NCBI RefSeq assembly: GCF_963678635.1
Contig: NC_087067.1
Coordinates: 57,009,883 to 57,073,882, forward strand
Origin: Symsagittifera roscoffensis
Taxonomy: Eukaryota; Xenacoelomorpha; Acoela; Convolutidae
Direction: 5' to 3'
Length of the DNA stretch: 64,000 bases
Below are positions 1 through 12,000 of this stretch, in pieces; the first letter of the stretch is position 1; every line of letters starts with the position of its first letter. The notes beneath the pieces are model-generated. The model had not been told where the DNA came from. It saw nothing but the letters and a program-made list of their open reading frames with translations, and made no database searches. The position numbers and the translations under genes are program-made.

Positions 1-863
1 GCTGAAAAAAATGGGGATTTCTTCTTACTTGCCTCACCACCAGGGCTGTACACCTTGAGGTTGTACCATCTCTGGACTCCAGTTCTTGTGTCATGGGCAT
101 TGAACGGTTCATTGCGCGTCGTGGTACGCCAAGCACAATCTGGTCGGATAACGGCACGAACTTTGTTGGTGCGGAAAAGGAATTACTTGCCTGCATCAAG
201 AGCTGGAATGGCATGGCTCCGACCATTTTTGCACACAAAGGTGTTACTGGGAAATTTAACCCACCAGGCGCACCCCATCATGGCCGCTCCTGGGAACGCC
301 TCGTCCGAAGCGTGAAGTGCGTGCTGTACGATATCCTAGGCAGTAGGCGAGTCACTGAAGAGGTGTTAGGAACAACACTCTGCTTAGTTGAGCAGGGTTT
401 GAATTCGAGGCCAATCACTCCCGTTAGTACCGATTCACGTGAGTTAGAAGCGTTAACCTCAAACCATTTTTTGCTGGGACAACATGCCACAAGCTCTCCT
501 TCGCTCTTACCTGGGGAGCACTTCGAACACAAGAAAAGGTACGTGCGAGCGCAGTCATATGCTAACGCGATTTGGTCTCGTTGGCTTCGAGAATATGTTC
601 CCTCGCTGAATAAGCGTGTCAAGTGGCACACTCATTCTGACTTCACTCTTAAAACAGGCGATCTCGTGTGGGTGATTGAGCCCGATAGTCCGCCTGGGTA
701 CTACCTTCTTGCTCGAATCGTCAAGCTAAACTACGGACAGGACGGTTGCGCTCGATCCGCCCTTGTTAAGACCGCAACCCGTGAAGTCACTCGGCCGACC
801 GTTAAGCTCGCTCCGGTTCTTCCTTCTTCAGGGGGGGGGGAGGATGTTGCAATGCAAATGTAG
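1..863 (+). pseudogene. BEL/Pao pol 3' end (integrase core and DUF5641), left-arm copy, cut by window edge
   Basis: This is the end of a BEL/Pao Pol polyprotein. The integrase core shows the second catalytic Asp in SDNGTNF (near 138-158), the PPGAPHHGRSWERL segment carrying the catalytic Glu (about 262-300), and then the integrase-associated C-terminal DUF5641 region with GDLVWVIEPDSPPGYYLLAR (about 658-717). One frame is open from position 6 to the stop at 861-863, and that stop lies inside the LTR. At the extreme left an A7 run (5-11) separates this frame from the one that continues upstream, as also seen in the right-arm copy, so the frameshift predates the arm duplication. Unlike the right copy, this one keeps the catalytic Asp and has no stop at the SWERL site. 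The rest of the element lies outside the window. Confidence 0.88.
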
Positions 864-1328
864 AGTATAGATGCATATAAAACAAGAGTGTAGATGCATA
901 TAAAACAAGAGTGTAAATGCATATAAAACAAGCACAGTTGGCCGAGCTGCCTAGAGACAAGTCTATCACGCCGGTCAACCGGTTTCGAGTCCCCCATATT
1001 TAGAAATTAAAACAAGTGGACCCAAGGGGCTATAGCCCCATTTGACCGTTTTTTACTGTTTTTTGGTTCTAATTCGGTTCAGCCTTGATTAAGGCTGACC
1101 GCCAAAAAGAGCAATTTATCTCAAGGACATTACCGACCGGTTCTTGTGGCTAGCTTGCACCAATTTGCTTATTGAAACTGTGGATTGTTGAAATTATGAA
1201 AGTGAGTTGTGTGAAATGTTGACTTTTATAAATTAATCACGATGAATGTATGTATTGCCGAGAATACTACGAGTTAAAACAATTATTTGCCAAGCCGTTT
1301 TATACAGTTATGGAGATTACAGCGCACA
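845..1328 (+). mobile_element. BEL/Pao 3' LTR, left-arm copy
   Basis: The LTR begins TGTTGC and ends GCGCACA, is 484 bp long and matches the two LTRs at 12001-12485 and 21006-21490. A polypurine tract of ten G followed by AGGA (831-844) abuts its 5' end. The five bases after it, ATCGG (1329-1333), are the reverse complement of the CCGAT target duplication around the right-arm element, so both arms carry the same insertion. It shares variants with the right-arm 3' LTR rather than with the 5' LTR, as expected for a duplicated 3' LTR. Confidence 0.9.
927..1054 (+). ncRNA. Pol III-type unit inside the LTR (left copy)
   Basis: A box A-like TGGCCGAGCTG (939-949, one change from TRGCNNAGYGG) is followed by a box B-like GGTTTCGAGTCC (981-992). 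After a perfect palindrome GGGGCTATAGCCCC come two T6 runs (1049-1054 and 1059-1064) of the kind that end RNA polymerase III transcripts. The start is placed about 12 bases upstream of box A by convention. This copy has small changes in both boxes; the right-arm 3' LTR has consensus boxes. Whether it is transcribed is unknown. Confidence 0.5.
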
Positions 1329-2040
1329 ATCGGTCAACCTAAACAGTATTTTTATTAGTAAAAATACGCAAGTGGGGAGAAAAGGAAAAAGAACCCAACA
1401 GCGGCTCTCCGTCAGGAGCTGAACAGCTTTTATGGGCTCTTTTCCAGTTCCCCCCTTTGTTAAATTACAAAAAGAGATGTTCAAAAATTGTTGACATGGC
1501 AATTTTCATGTTAGAAATGTTGTGAAAATTTGTTCAGCTGTTCACGCTGACACGTTTTGATGCAGTTTATAACATTAAAAATTATTTTAAAAGACTGTCA
1601 TGTACTGAATTTCAGAAAAAATGAAGGGGGGCAAACTGGAAAAGAACCTTTTTATGTTGGTTTTTTCCTTTGTGATTAAATTGTCATTAGGAAAAATTTG
1701 ACGTTTTTTTTGGTCTCCTAACCACCTCGTAAAACAACAAAGACTGTTTAAAATTTTTTCACACGGCGTTTTGCATGTCAAAAATAAGCTCTTTTTCCTC
1801 CCCTTCCCCCCAACTCACACGAGCATAAATTTTGTAGTCTAACGAGTGGTTTTACAAGGTTCATTATGAAGACCAAAGATATTTCTCATGGCCCAATTAG
1901 TCTGCTTAAAAGTTTTCATGACAATCGGAAAATGTGAATAGTAATTATTGTTATAAAAATTTGCAGGTGGGGGGAGTAGGGAAACAGAGCAGTAGTATGC
2001 ATATAGTGCTTTAGGATCGGGGGGGGGGGGGGGGGGGTTG

Positions 2041-2216
2041 TCATACATGGATGACCATTAGGTATAAATCATAATGGTCACCATGTATTAAATGATCAGC
2101 AATGGTCACTATATGTAATAATCCTAATTGTCACCATGTATCATTTTATACATAATGGTCACTATGTAATAATCCTAATTGTCACCATGTATATAGTTTT
2201 ATACCGAATAGTTCTC
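2041..2216. repeat. Degenerate tandem repeat built on ATGGTCACCATGTA
   Basis: Alternating blocks of TAATGGTCACTATGTAATAA and CCTAATTGTCACCATGTAT recur about every 60-65 bases. The core GGTCACC / GGTGACC is itself close to a palindrome. The same array lies inverted at about 11118-11299 in the right arm. Confidence 0.75.
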
Positions 2217-3089
2217 ATGTAAAGCTTCGGTGTTTTATTGAGTATTCCCACTGAACGTTGTGGAAACGGGAATGGAATAAAGTTTTGGTCGATGCATGTT
2301 TTGTCTTCTAAAGTTTGTGGGTATTGGCTTGTTTACATGTAAAATGACGTTATATACCTATTATATGCAATCAGTTGAACCTAATGCAACCAAAGTATAT
2401 GGTATATAGGAAAGCACGAGATTTTGGCGGGCTATCTTAACTGTTGGCTGCGGTGAACGATTTCCTTCAAAAAAGCATGTTTTATTGCTGAATCTCAAAG
2501 ACAGCAAAATTCGTCAATTGCGGCGGCCGCCACCTCTATTTAGGCAAAAATTAATGATCAATTTGACCGAAATGAGATTGAAAAATTACTTTAAGCCAAA
2601 CGAAGCTAAAAAACAAAGAAAAATTACGAAACCTTGAAAACTCTATAATTATGAAATTGGCTTAAAAATTTCGACGTTTCCGTTTTCCGTATCTACAGGA
2701 AACTAAAAAACGTCTGAAATCTATGACAAAAGCTTTGGTTTCATAGAAAGGTTCAAAGAGCTAATAGTTTGAAGTGGCTAAAGATCTTGAAAACGAGAAC
2801 ACTGATGAAAGCCAAAAGTGCCCATTGATTTTGCTGCAGCAATTTCTAAGACTTGCATATACCAATTTTTATATAAAAACGGAAACAATTTTCGGGGCTT
2901 CTAGAAAACGTTTAGTACTTCCTATTAACTTTATTTGTGCTAACGAATTTTTGAAAATATTCATCAAAGCGGACCTAGTAGCTGGGAGCAAACTGTTATT
3001 TGTTTGCCAATATACACGATAAAAAAGAGTGACCATCGAAAAAAGCAGGTGAAAACTTATTTGCGACTTTTAAGGAAAGCAATTATTCA

Positions 3090-3240
3090 AATTAGAGCAA
3101 ATTCAATCGGGAAAGACTGAACACAAACTAAGACAAGTTATGGAGACAAGATTTTATACCAATCAGTCCCGCTAAAATTAGAGCAAATTCAATCGGGAAA
3201 GTCTGAACACAAACTACGACAAGTTATAGATACAAACTCA
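3090..3240. repeat. 84-bp tandem repeat containing a gag-derived 28-mer (left arm)
   Basis: Two copies of a unit containing TTAGAGCAAATTCAATCGGG and GAACACAAACTA lie about 84 bp apart. Between them, 3149-3176 is the exact reverse complement of 22892-22919, which is part of the gag capsid reading frame upstream of the satellite. The right arm holds about three copies at 10022-10255. Confidence 0.75.
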
Positions 3241-4289
3241 AAACTTGATATAAGTTCGGAATTATAATTTGAGCATATAATTTATATGTCGATTTATCCA
3301 TTAAAAGAATATGCAATTAAATAACATTTTATTTTGATACTACAATCTGGTCAACTGTTCTCAGTATCTTCTAATTAGGTTCAAACTGGTTTTTGCAAAA
3401 GCTTCCTATTCAAAAGTTTGAAGCGCTATCAGTTATTATCATTGATTAACCCTCTGCTCAACAAACTAAATTTTGAGTTTTTTAATATAAATCTGATCTT
3501 TTGAGTATTTCCATGATTACGCTATTGCCTCTCAACATACGGTGGCTTTTTGACCAAAATATTTGATAACTCATCTACAACTAATTGTGTTATTGAGTGA
3601 TCAACCTTTCTTTCAATATATGTCTGAGGTGATCGCATTATGATATTTGTTCTCATTTTGCATCGATATTTGTCTGCTCTTTTAACAAGACTTGTCTTCG
3701 AAAAACCCTTAGTTGTGTGAAATTGTAAGAAAAAAATGAAGCCTTATCATCCACACTCTATTTGAATCTTCGGATTCCGTCAGGACGATAGCTGTTTCAA
3801 ACTAAGCAATGCTTTCACACCAAATTGGCTAAAGCAGTTTCCGATAACTTGTAAGTGCCATTTTGTAGTTTCAATGCAATTCGACAAACGTCAATTATGT
3901 TGTGTTATCTTAAGCTGGAACTACTAACAAAGATATGTCTAATTTGCCCAAAATAATTTTTTTAGACATTTTTACCTTGAAGAATTAAAATTTTGAGCCT
4001 CAATGAAGAAAGACTTGTTGTTTATTTCAAAGACAAAAAGCGTAAGCATTTTGAACTATCTCATAAAAAACTTTATCAACTAAATAAATCTTGAAATTAA
4101 AAAAGTTGTACTGACTGTTTATCTCATTACACAATTGCTTCACTTCCGTGGGTTTATTAATCTGATTCAAAATTTTGATTTTTCAAATAAAAAAACCATT
4201 GAAAACTTGTGGTTTTTAGAGATTGATCAATCATTCTTCAATTATACAGTACCTGTCACTTAGACTTTGCTCGCTTACCGTCTTCAGCT

Positions 4290-4640
4290 TACATACAAAA
4301 ACATTGACATACACACTTACTGAATACAAACATACATACATGTATACATAAGCACAAGACTTACATAAAAACATACATACATACATAAATACAAACATAC
4401 ATGCATACATAAATACAAAAAAACGTACTTACACGTATACATACAATTTTAAAAATACTTAGAGACATTCATACAACCATGCGTACAAAATTAGATACAT
4501 ATTTGCAAAATTACTTCCATACATACAAAAATTCAAAATGAAGGCTTACATAAAGGTATGAATACAAACGTACATAGTCTTATACATAAGAACAATGCAA
4601 ATAAACTACCATAACTACATAAATTTTACATGCTTACATA
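4290..4640. repeat. ACAT-type microsatellite tract (left arm)
   Basis: Impure runs of ACATACATACAT with ATAC and ATAAATAC variants. The complementary TGTATGTATGTA tract lies at about 7980-8230 in the right arm. Confidence 0.85.
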
Positions 4641-6010
4641 CTTTTAAACCTGCAATCAATTATACGAAAAGTTTTGCTCAGACACATGCAAAGATTTTGA
4701 CTTAATATTTCTGCTGACCTTTAAAATAGAACCACATTTGAACACACATTAACCATCTTACATTTAATTCACACTTTCGAGACAACTATATACACACATT
4801 CAGACAAAAGAGTCAGGCAATACAGACCGGCATTCATACGTCTTTACATACAATCATATAAACGTGTCTTTCATACTCATATACCAAAATGCATGGGAAC
4901 TTGCCTACAAACAGAAATGGATCGTACTTTACAATCTTAAACGACTCATGTGTACACACAAATTTGTACAATTTGCAAACAAGCAAAATTTTAAATAAAT
5001 TTAAACTGAAAGACATACATTGACACAAAATAATTGGTGGTCTTCATTCACTGAATCAAGCGTACATGCAGTCGAGAGCTCATAATTCCATAAAAACATA
5101 CAAATTTACATAACTTCTAAATACTCAAATGAGTACACACAAAAAGTATGTACATACATGATTAATTACATTTATACATGCAAAAAGTTGTACACTTTTA
5201 CATAGATAGATACATTTTACATAAATAGACACACATGCAAGTTTTGCTTACATACATGCAAAGATTTTAGTATTAGTTCTGCTGACCTTTAAAATACAAG
5301 CATATGTAAACACACAAACCAACTTGCATTCACTTCACACTTTCAAGAAAAATGTATACACATATTCAGACAAAAAGGATAACGCATTACAGACTGGCAT
5401 TCATACGTCTTTACATACAATAATGTAAACGTGCCTTTCATACTGATATATGAATATGCATAAGTACTTGTCTAAAAACATACATTGATTCAAAACAATT
5501 GCTTGTACTCATTCACTCAATCAAACGTACATGCAGTCGAGAGCTCATAATTCCATAAAAACATACAAATATACATAACTTCTAAATACTCAAATGAATA
5601 CACACAACTAGTATGTACATACATGATTAATTACATTTATACATGCAAAAAGTTGTACACTTTTACATAGATACATAGTTTACATAAATAGACACGCGTA
5701 AGTTTTGCTTACACACATGCATAGATTTTACTTATTAGTTCTGCTGACCTTTAAAATACAACCACATGTAAACACGCAAACCAACTTACATTCTCTTCAC
5801 ACTTCCAAGACAAATATATACAAACATTCAGACAAAAGAATCACACATCACAGACTGGCATTCATACGTCTTTATATACAATCAAATAAACGTGCATTTC
5901 ACACTCAAACACGAATATGCATAAGTATTTGCCTAAAAATATACATTGATACAAAACATTTGCTTGTTTTCATTCACTCAATCAAGCGGACATGCAGTCA
6001 AGAGTTCTGA
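4640..6010. repeat. Tandem repeat of about 463 bp, three or more copies (left arm)
   Basis: The landmark ATGCAGTCGAGAGCTCATAA begins at 5066 and 5531 and recurs diverged at about 5992, giving periods of 465 and 461 bp. A further diverged copy starts before 5066 (4640-5060) and a degenerate partial one extends to about 6240. Each copy includes GTTGTACACTTTTACATAGA and TTCTGCTGACCTTTAAAATA blocks. The right arm keeps about two such copies (landmarks near 6955 and 7412), so copy number differs between arms. Confidence 0.8.
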
Positions 6011-6939
6011 ATTACATAAAAACATACATATTTACATAATTTTTAAATAATCAAATGAATACACATAAATTGTAGAACATATAGTAGAATACAATTAGTA
6101 GAATACAGTATACCAAATATTAGAAAACAAACAATTATAACAAATAGTAGAGTACACACAAATGAATATAACTTGATTAATTACCTTTATATTGCAAAAA
6201 GTTGTACACTTTTACATAGATACACACAATTTACATGATTACATACATACGCAAAGCATATGTCCGTATATATAAACTATGCATATAGTATCTTGTCAAA
6301 CCTTCAAGAAAAACTAGAACTTTAGTGAAAATCAAGTTGGGTTATAGTTATTCTTCTAAATACAATTGTTTTGGTTTACAGGAAAAAAAAACGTACTCAT
6401 ACATACAAAGGAAAAAACGTACTCATACATACAAACACATCAACTTGCATACATACACGCATACACAAAAGATATTCACTTGCGTTTGCTCATAAACACA
6501 AATATTCACACAAAAAAAAATCATTACGTTTTACGTATAAATATTTTCAAATACAGTAAAACCTACTCATTGATTTTACAAAACAAACGTCGCAAGCAGA
6601 GACTTGCAGAGAAATGCCAGCTTTTAGCAATGTCATCTACACAATTTAGCATTTTTAAAAAAAATAAAAAACGGTGACAAACCTTTTGGTAATATGTCTG
6701 TTCATCTCCCAAACGAATTTTTCAACGGTATCAAACTTTAACTCAAATATGACCGGTGAGTCATGAGAAGCGCTTTTAGTGGTCAAAATAAAAAAACAAG
6801 GCTTACGAATTTGCATACTAAGGGAAAATTTCAAAAATAATTGTTGAAAGTTTTTTGTTGGACGGTCCGAATAGAGTTTTTTGACATATCGAAAATTGCT
6901 TTCAACTAATTATTTAGTTTTGTACAGAAAATTTAAGAC
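6011..6939. other. Spacer between the inverted-repeat arms
   Basis: About 0.9 kb with no clear partner in the other arm. Its left part is a degenerate copy of the 463-bp repeat carrying AGTAGAATAC-like insertions. The middle has ACAT-rich sequence near 6390-6480, and the right part (6680-6940) is plain AT-rich DNA. The frame at 6366-6677 is a repeat-driven ORF with no recognisable domain. Confidence 0.6.
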
Positions 6940-6952
6940 AGTGAAAAAACTC

Positions 6953-7860
6953 TTGACTGCATGTACGCTTGATTGAGTGAATGAAAACAAGCAAATGTTT
7001 TGTATCAATGTATGTTTATAGGCAAATACTTATGCATATTCGTGTTTGAGTATGAAATGCACGTTTATTTGATTGTAAATAAAGACGTATGAATGCCAGT
7101 CTGTAATGCGTGATTCTTTTGTCTGAATAATTGTTTATCTTTGTCTTGGAAGTGTGAAGAGAATGTAATTTGTTTTGCGTGTTTACATGTGGTTGTATTT
7201 TAAAGGTCAGCAGAACTAATAAGTAAAATCTATGCATGTGTGTAAGCAAAACTTGCGCGTGTCTATTTATGTAAGCTATGTATCTATGTAAAAGTGTACA
7301 ACTTTTTGCATGTAGAAATGTAATTATTCATGTATGTACATACTAGTTGTGTGTCTTCATTTGAGTATTAGGAAGTTATGTATATTTGTATGTTTTATCT
7401 AAGAAGAACTCTTGACTGCATATCCGCTTGATTGAGTGAATGAAGACCAGCAATTTTTTTGTGTCAATGTATGTCTTTCAGTTTAAAATTATTTAAAAAT
7501 TTGCTTGTTTGCAAATTGTACAAATTTATGATTGAAGTTTTATGTCTGTTTAAAAGAAAAGTGTGTACCCATGAGTCGTTTAAGATTGTAAAGTACGATC
7601 CATGTCTGTTTGTAGGCAAGTTCCTATGCATTTTGGTATATGAGTATGAAAGACACGTTTATATGATTGTATGTAAAGACGTATGAATGCCGGTCTGTAT
7701 TGCCTGACTCTTTTGTCTGAATGTGTGTATATAGTTGTCTCGAAAGTGTGAAGTGAATGTAAGCTGGTTAATGTGTGTTCAAATGTGGTTCTATTTTAAA
7801 GATCAGCAGAAATATTAAGTCAAAATCTTTGCATGTGTGTGAGCAAAACTTTTCGTATAA
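6953..7860. repeat. 463-bp tandem repeat, about two copies (right arm)
   Basis: The landmark GACTGCAT followed by GCTTGATTGAGTGAATGAA occurs near 6955 and again near 7412, about 457 bp apart. The reading frames at 7016-7249 and 7459-7686 are repeat sequence read as protein. Confidence 0.75.
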
Positions 7861-8230
7861 TTGATTGCAGGTTTAAAAGTATGTAAGCAAGTATGTAAAA
7901 TTTATGTATGTATGGTAGTTTATTTGCATTCTTCTTATGTATAAGACTATGTACGTTTGTATTCATACCTTTATGTAAGCCTTCAGTTTGAATTTTTGTA
8001 TGTATGGAAGTAATTTTGCAAGTATGTATCTAATTTTGTACGTATGGTTGTATGAATGTCTCTACGTATTTTAAAAATTGTATGTATACGTGTAAGTACG
8101 TTTGTTTGTATTTATGTATGCATGTATGTTTGTATGTATGTATGTATGTTTTTATGTAAGTCTTGTGCTTATGTATACATGTATGTATGTTTGTATTCAG
8201 TAAGTGTGTATGTCAATGTTTTTGTATGTA

Positions 8231-8968
8231 AGTTTGTATGAATAACCTTATGTAAGTATTTAAATGTGTATGAATAAACGTATGGATGTAATTAAATACG
8301 TATGACTACTTTTGTTGTTTGAGTTGCATTTAAGTTTGCAACTTCAGAAAATGTGTTTATGTTTTTTATTTTTACAAGTATGCAGCTTTATATGTTTGGT
8401 GGGGTATGTATGTTTGAATATAGTTGTAATCGTTTATTTAGTTTCATATAAAAGTATATATGTAACTCAATCCAAATTTTTCTTATCTTTCTTCTTAAGT
8501 TTCTCGAATATTCTAGAATAATCAACCAGACACTATAATGATAGTTTTTTTTTTCATTTTTTAGATTTGCAAATCAATTTGATAAGTTTTTTTTTAAAAA
8601 AATTCCTCGAAATATTTGATCTTCCAGGTATCGTTATTATGAATAATTCAATTTGAAAAAATGACATATGCTGCATTGATAATTTCAATTTATCTGCAGT
8701 CAATGATTATAAAAAATGTTTCAAAATTGTAACAGGAAAGATCAATTTTCATGTTTTTACAAAAACTTGTTGATGGAAGCATCAAACAACAAGTCCAATT
8801 GGAGACAGCATGGAGTCCAAAGTGTTTGATGAACTGTTGCTCATAGAGATACAAATTATGATAACAAAATTATTAGAAAAAATTTATGGTTCATTGAGGA
8901 AAATCGTTGATCGTGCATACGAACACGATCGATAGAAGAATGGTTGAAATTGACATGCGGCTGGTAGA
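8231..8968. other. Segment present only in the right arm
   Basis: In the left arm the sequence passes directly from CGTCTTCAGC (about 4276-4285) into TTACATACAAAAACATTG. In the right arm about 740 bases separate the partners TTTTGTATGTAA (ends about 8230) and GCTGAAGACGG (from about 8969). The segment has no ORF of note and no obvious terminal repeats. It is either an insertion here or a deletion in the left arm. Confidence 0.65.
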
Positions 8969-11900
8969 GCTGAAGACGGTAAGCGAGCAAAGTCTAAGTG
9001 ACAGGTACTGTATAATTGAAGAATGATTGATCAATCTCTAAAAACCACAAGTTTTCAATGGTTTTCATTTGAAAAATCAAAATTTTAAATCAGACTTATA
9101 AACCCACGGAAGTGAAGCAATTGTGTAATCAGATAAACAGTCAGTACAGATTGTTTAAATTCAAGATTTTTTTAGTTGATAAAGTTTTTTATGAGATAGC
9201 TCAAAATGCTTACGCTTTTTGTCTTTGAAATAAACAGCAAGTCTTTCTGCATTGAGGCTCAAAATTTTAATTCTTCAAGGTAAAAATGTCTAAAAAAATT
9301 ATTTTGAGCAAATTAAACGTATCTCTGTTAGTCGTTCCAGCTTAAGATAACACAACATAATTGACGTTTATCGAAATGCATTGAAACTACAAAATGGCAC
9401 TTACAAGTTATCGGAAACTACTTTAGCCAAATTGGTGTGAAAGCATTGCTTAGTTTGAAACAGCTATCGTCCTGACGGAATCCGAAGATTCAAGTAGAGT
9501 GTCGATGATAAGTCTTGATTTTTTTCTTACAATTTCACACAACTAAAGGTTTTTCGAAGACAAGTCTTGTTAATAGAGCAGACAAATATCGATGCAAAAA
9601 TGAGAAGAATTATCATGATGCGATCACCTCAGACATATATTGAAAGAAAGGTTGATCACTCAATAACACAATTAGTTGTAGATGAGTTATCAAATATTTT
9701 GGTCCGAAAGCCACCGTATGTTGAGAGGCAATAGCGTAATCATGGAAATACTCAAAAGATCAGATTTATATTAAAATCTCAAAATTTAATTTGTTGAGCA
9801 GAGGGTTAATCAATGATAATAACTGATAGCGCTTCAAACTTTTGAATAGAAAGCTCTTGTAAAAACCAGTTTGAACCTAATTAGAAGATACTGAGAACAG
9901 TTGACCAGATTGTAGTATCCAAATAAAAATTTATTTAATTGCATATTCTTTTAATGGAAAAATCGAAAATTTTGAATGCTCAAATTATAACTCCGAACTA
10001 ATATCAAGTTTTGAGTTTGTATCCATAACTTGTCTTAGTTTGTGTTCAGTCTTTCCCGATAGAATTTGCTCTAATTTTAGCGGGACTGATTGATATAAAA
10101 TCTTGTCTCCATAACTTGTCTTAGTTTGTGTTCAGTCTTTCCCGATTGAATTTGCTCTAATTTTAACGTTTAGCGGGACTGATTGGTTAAAATCTTGTCT
10201 CCATAACTCGTCTTAGTTTGTGTTTAAGTCTTTACCGATTGAATTTGCTCTAATTTGAATAACTGCTTTCCTTAAAAGTCGCAAATAAGTTCTCACCTGC
10301 TTTATTCGATGGTCACTCTGTTTTATTGTGTATATTGGCAAACAAATAACAGTTTGCTCCCAGTTACTAGGTCCGCTTTGATGAATATTTTCAAAAATTC
10401 GTTAGCACAATAATGTTAATAGGAAGTACTAAACGTTTTCTAGAAGCCCCGAAAATTGTTTCCGTTTTTATATAAAAATTGGTATATGCAAGTCTTAGAA
10501 ATTGCTGCAGCAAAACTAATGGGCACTTTTGGCTTTCATCAGTGTTCTCGTTTTTCAAGATATTTAGCCACTTTAACCTATTTGCTCTTTCAACCTTTCT
10601 ATAAAATCAAAGCTTTTGTCATAGATTTCAGATGTTTTTTAGTTTCCTGTAGATACAGAAAATGGAAACGTCGAAATTTTCAAGCCAATTTCATAATTTT
10701 AGAGTTTTCAGTGTTTCGTAATTTTTCTTTGTTTTTAGCTTCATTTGTCTTAAATCAGGTTTTCATTCTCATTTCAGTCAAATTGATCATTAATTTTTGC
10801 CTAAAAAGAGGTGGTGGCCGCCGCAATTGACGAATTTTGCTGCCTTTGAGATTCAGCAATAAAACATGCATTTTTGAAGGAAATCGATCACCGCAGCCAA
10901 CTGTTAAAATACCCTGCCAAAATCTCGTGCTTTCCTAAATACCATATACTTTGGTTGCATTAGGTTCAACTGATTGCATATAATAGGTAGATAACGTCAA
11001 TTTAGATGTAAACAAGCCAATACCCCCAAACTTTAGAAGACAAAACATGCATCGACCAAAACTTAATTCCATTCCCGTTTCCACAACGTTCAGTGCGAAT
11101 ACTCAATAATATACCGAAGTTTTACATGAGGACAATTAGGTATAAAATTATACATGGTGACAATTAGGATTATAACATAGTGACCATTATGTATAAAGTT
11201 ATACATGGTGACAATTAGGATTATTACATAGTGACCATTGCTGATCATTTAATACATGGTGACCATTATGATTTATACCTGATGGTCATCCATGTATGAC
11301 AACCCCCCCATCCTAACGCACTATATGCATACTACTGCTCTGTTTCCTTACTCCCCCACCTGCAAATTCTTATAACAATAATTACTATTCACGTTTTCCG
11401 ATTGTCATGAAAATTTTTAAGCAGACTAATTGGGCCATGAGAAATATCTTTGGTCTTCATAATGAACCTTGTAAAACCACTCGTAAGACTACAAAATTTA
11501 TGCTCGTGTGAGTTGGGGGGGGGAAGGAAAAAGAACTTATTTTTGACATGCAAAACGCCGTGTGAAAAAATTTTAAACAGTCTTTGTTGTTTTACGAGGT
11601 GGTTAGGAGACCAAAAAAAACGTCAAATTTTTCCTAATGACAATTTAATCACAAAGGAAAAAACCAACAAAAAAAGGCTCTTTTCCAGTTCCAGTTTGCC
11701 CCCTTTCATTTTTTCTGAAATTCAGTACATGAGCGTCTTTTAAAATAATTTTTAATGTTATAAACTGCATTAACACACGTGTCAGCGTGAACAGCTGAAC
11801 AAATTTTCACAACATTTCTAACATGAAAATTGCCATGTGAACATTTTTTGAACATCTCTTTTTGTAATTTAACAAGGGGGGAACTAGAAAAAGCCCATAA

Positions 11901-12000
11901 AAGCCTTTCAGCTCCTGAAGGAGAGCCGCTGTTGGGTTTTTTTCCTTTTCTCCCCACTTGCGTATTTTTACTAATAAAAAAACTGTTTAGGTTGACCGAT
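8969..12000. other. Right-arm interior, no gene recognised
   Basis: Inverted counterpart of 1329-4285. It holds the 84-bp repeat with about three copies at 10022-10255, the GGTGACC repeat array at 11118-11299 and a shortened C run near 11302. Frames such as 10456-10830 and 11450-11743 have no recognisable domain, and their partners in the other arm are not conserved as reading frames. The last five bases (11996-12000, CCGAT) are one copy of the BEL target duplication. Confidence 0.6.
11996..12000. repeat. BEL target-site duplication, copy 1 (CCGAT)
   Basis: CCGAT immediately precedes the LTR start TGTGCG at 12001 and is repeated directly after the other LTR at 21491-21495. A 5-bp duplication is usual for BEL/Pao integrases. 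Confidence 0.92.

Larger units (their letters stand above)
1334..4289. other. Inverted-repeat arm interior, no gene recognised
   Basis: This stretch has no ORF I can recognise. The longest frame (2774-3022, 82 codons) has no family features. It holds a 19-base G run (2019-2037), which has only about seven C at its partner near 11302 in the other arm, a C-rich purine/pyrimidine patch near 1795-1815, a GCGGCGGCCGCC patch near 2519-2531 in otherwise AT-rich DNA, and the tandem repeats listed separately. Confidence 0.6.
1..6010 (+). repeat. Left arm of a giant inverted repeat
   Basis: This arm reads, in reverse complement, along 6940-13330. Checkpoints: position 1 pairs with about 13328, the LTR at 845-1328 with 12001-12485, the poly-G tract at 2019-2037 with a C tract near 11302, the segment at 4250-4290 with 8965-9005, and 5973-6000 with about 6950-6980. 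The arms differ by scattered substitutions, tandem-repeat copy number and one large indel, so they are not a recent perfect copy. The arm continues past the left edge of the window. It carries the 3' end of a BEL/Pao element at its outer end and tandem repeats at its inner end. Confidence 0.9.

Noticed and set aside
2774-3022. 82-codon ORF in the left arm
   Set aside because: It has no domain and the inverted partner region near 10320-10560 does not keep the frame.
8056-8241. Open frame over the TGTATGTA tract with repeated Tyr-Val-Cys-Met
   Set aside because: It is a simple-sequence repeat read as protein.
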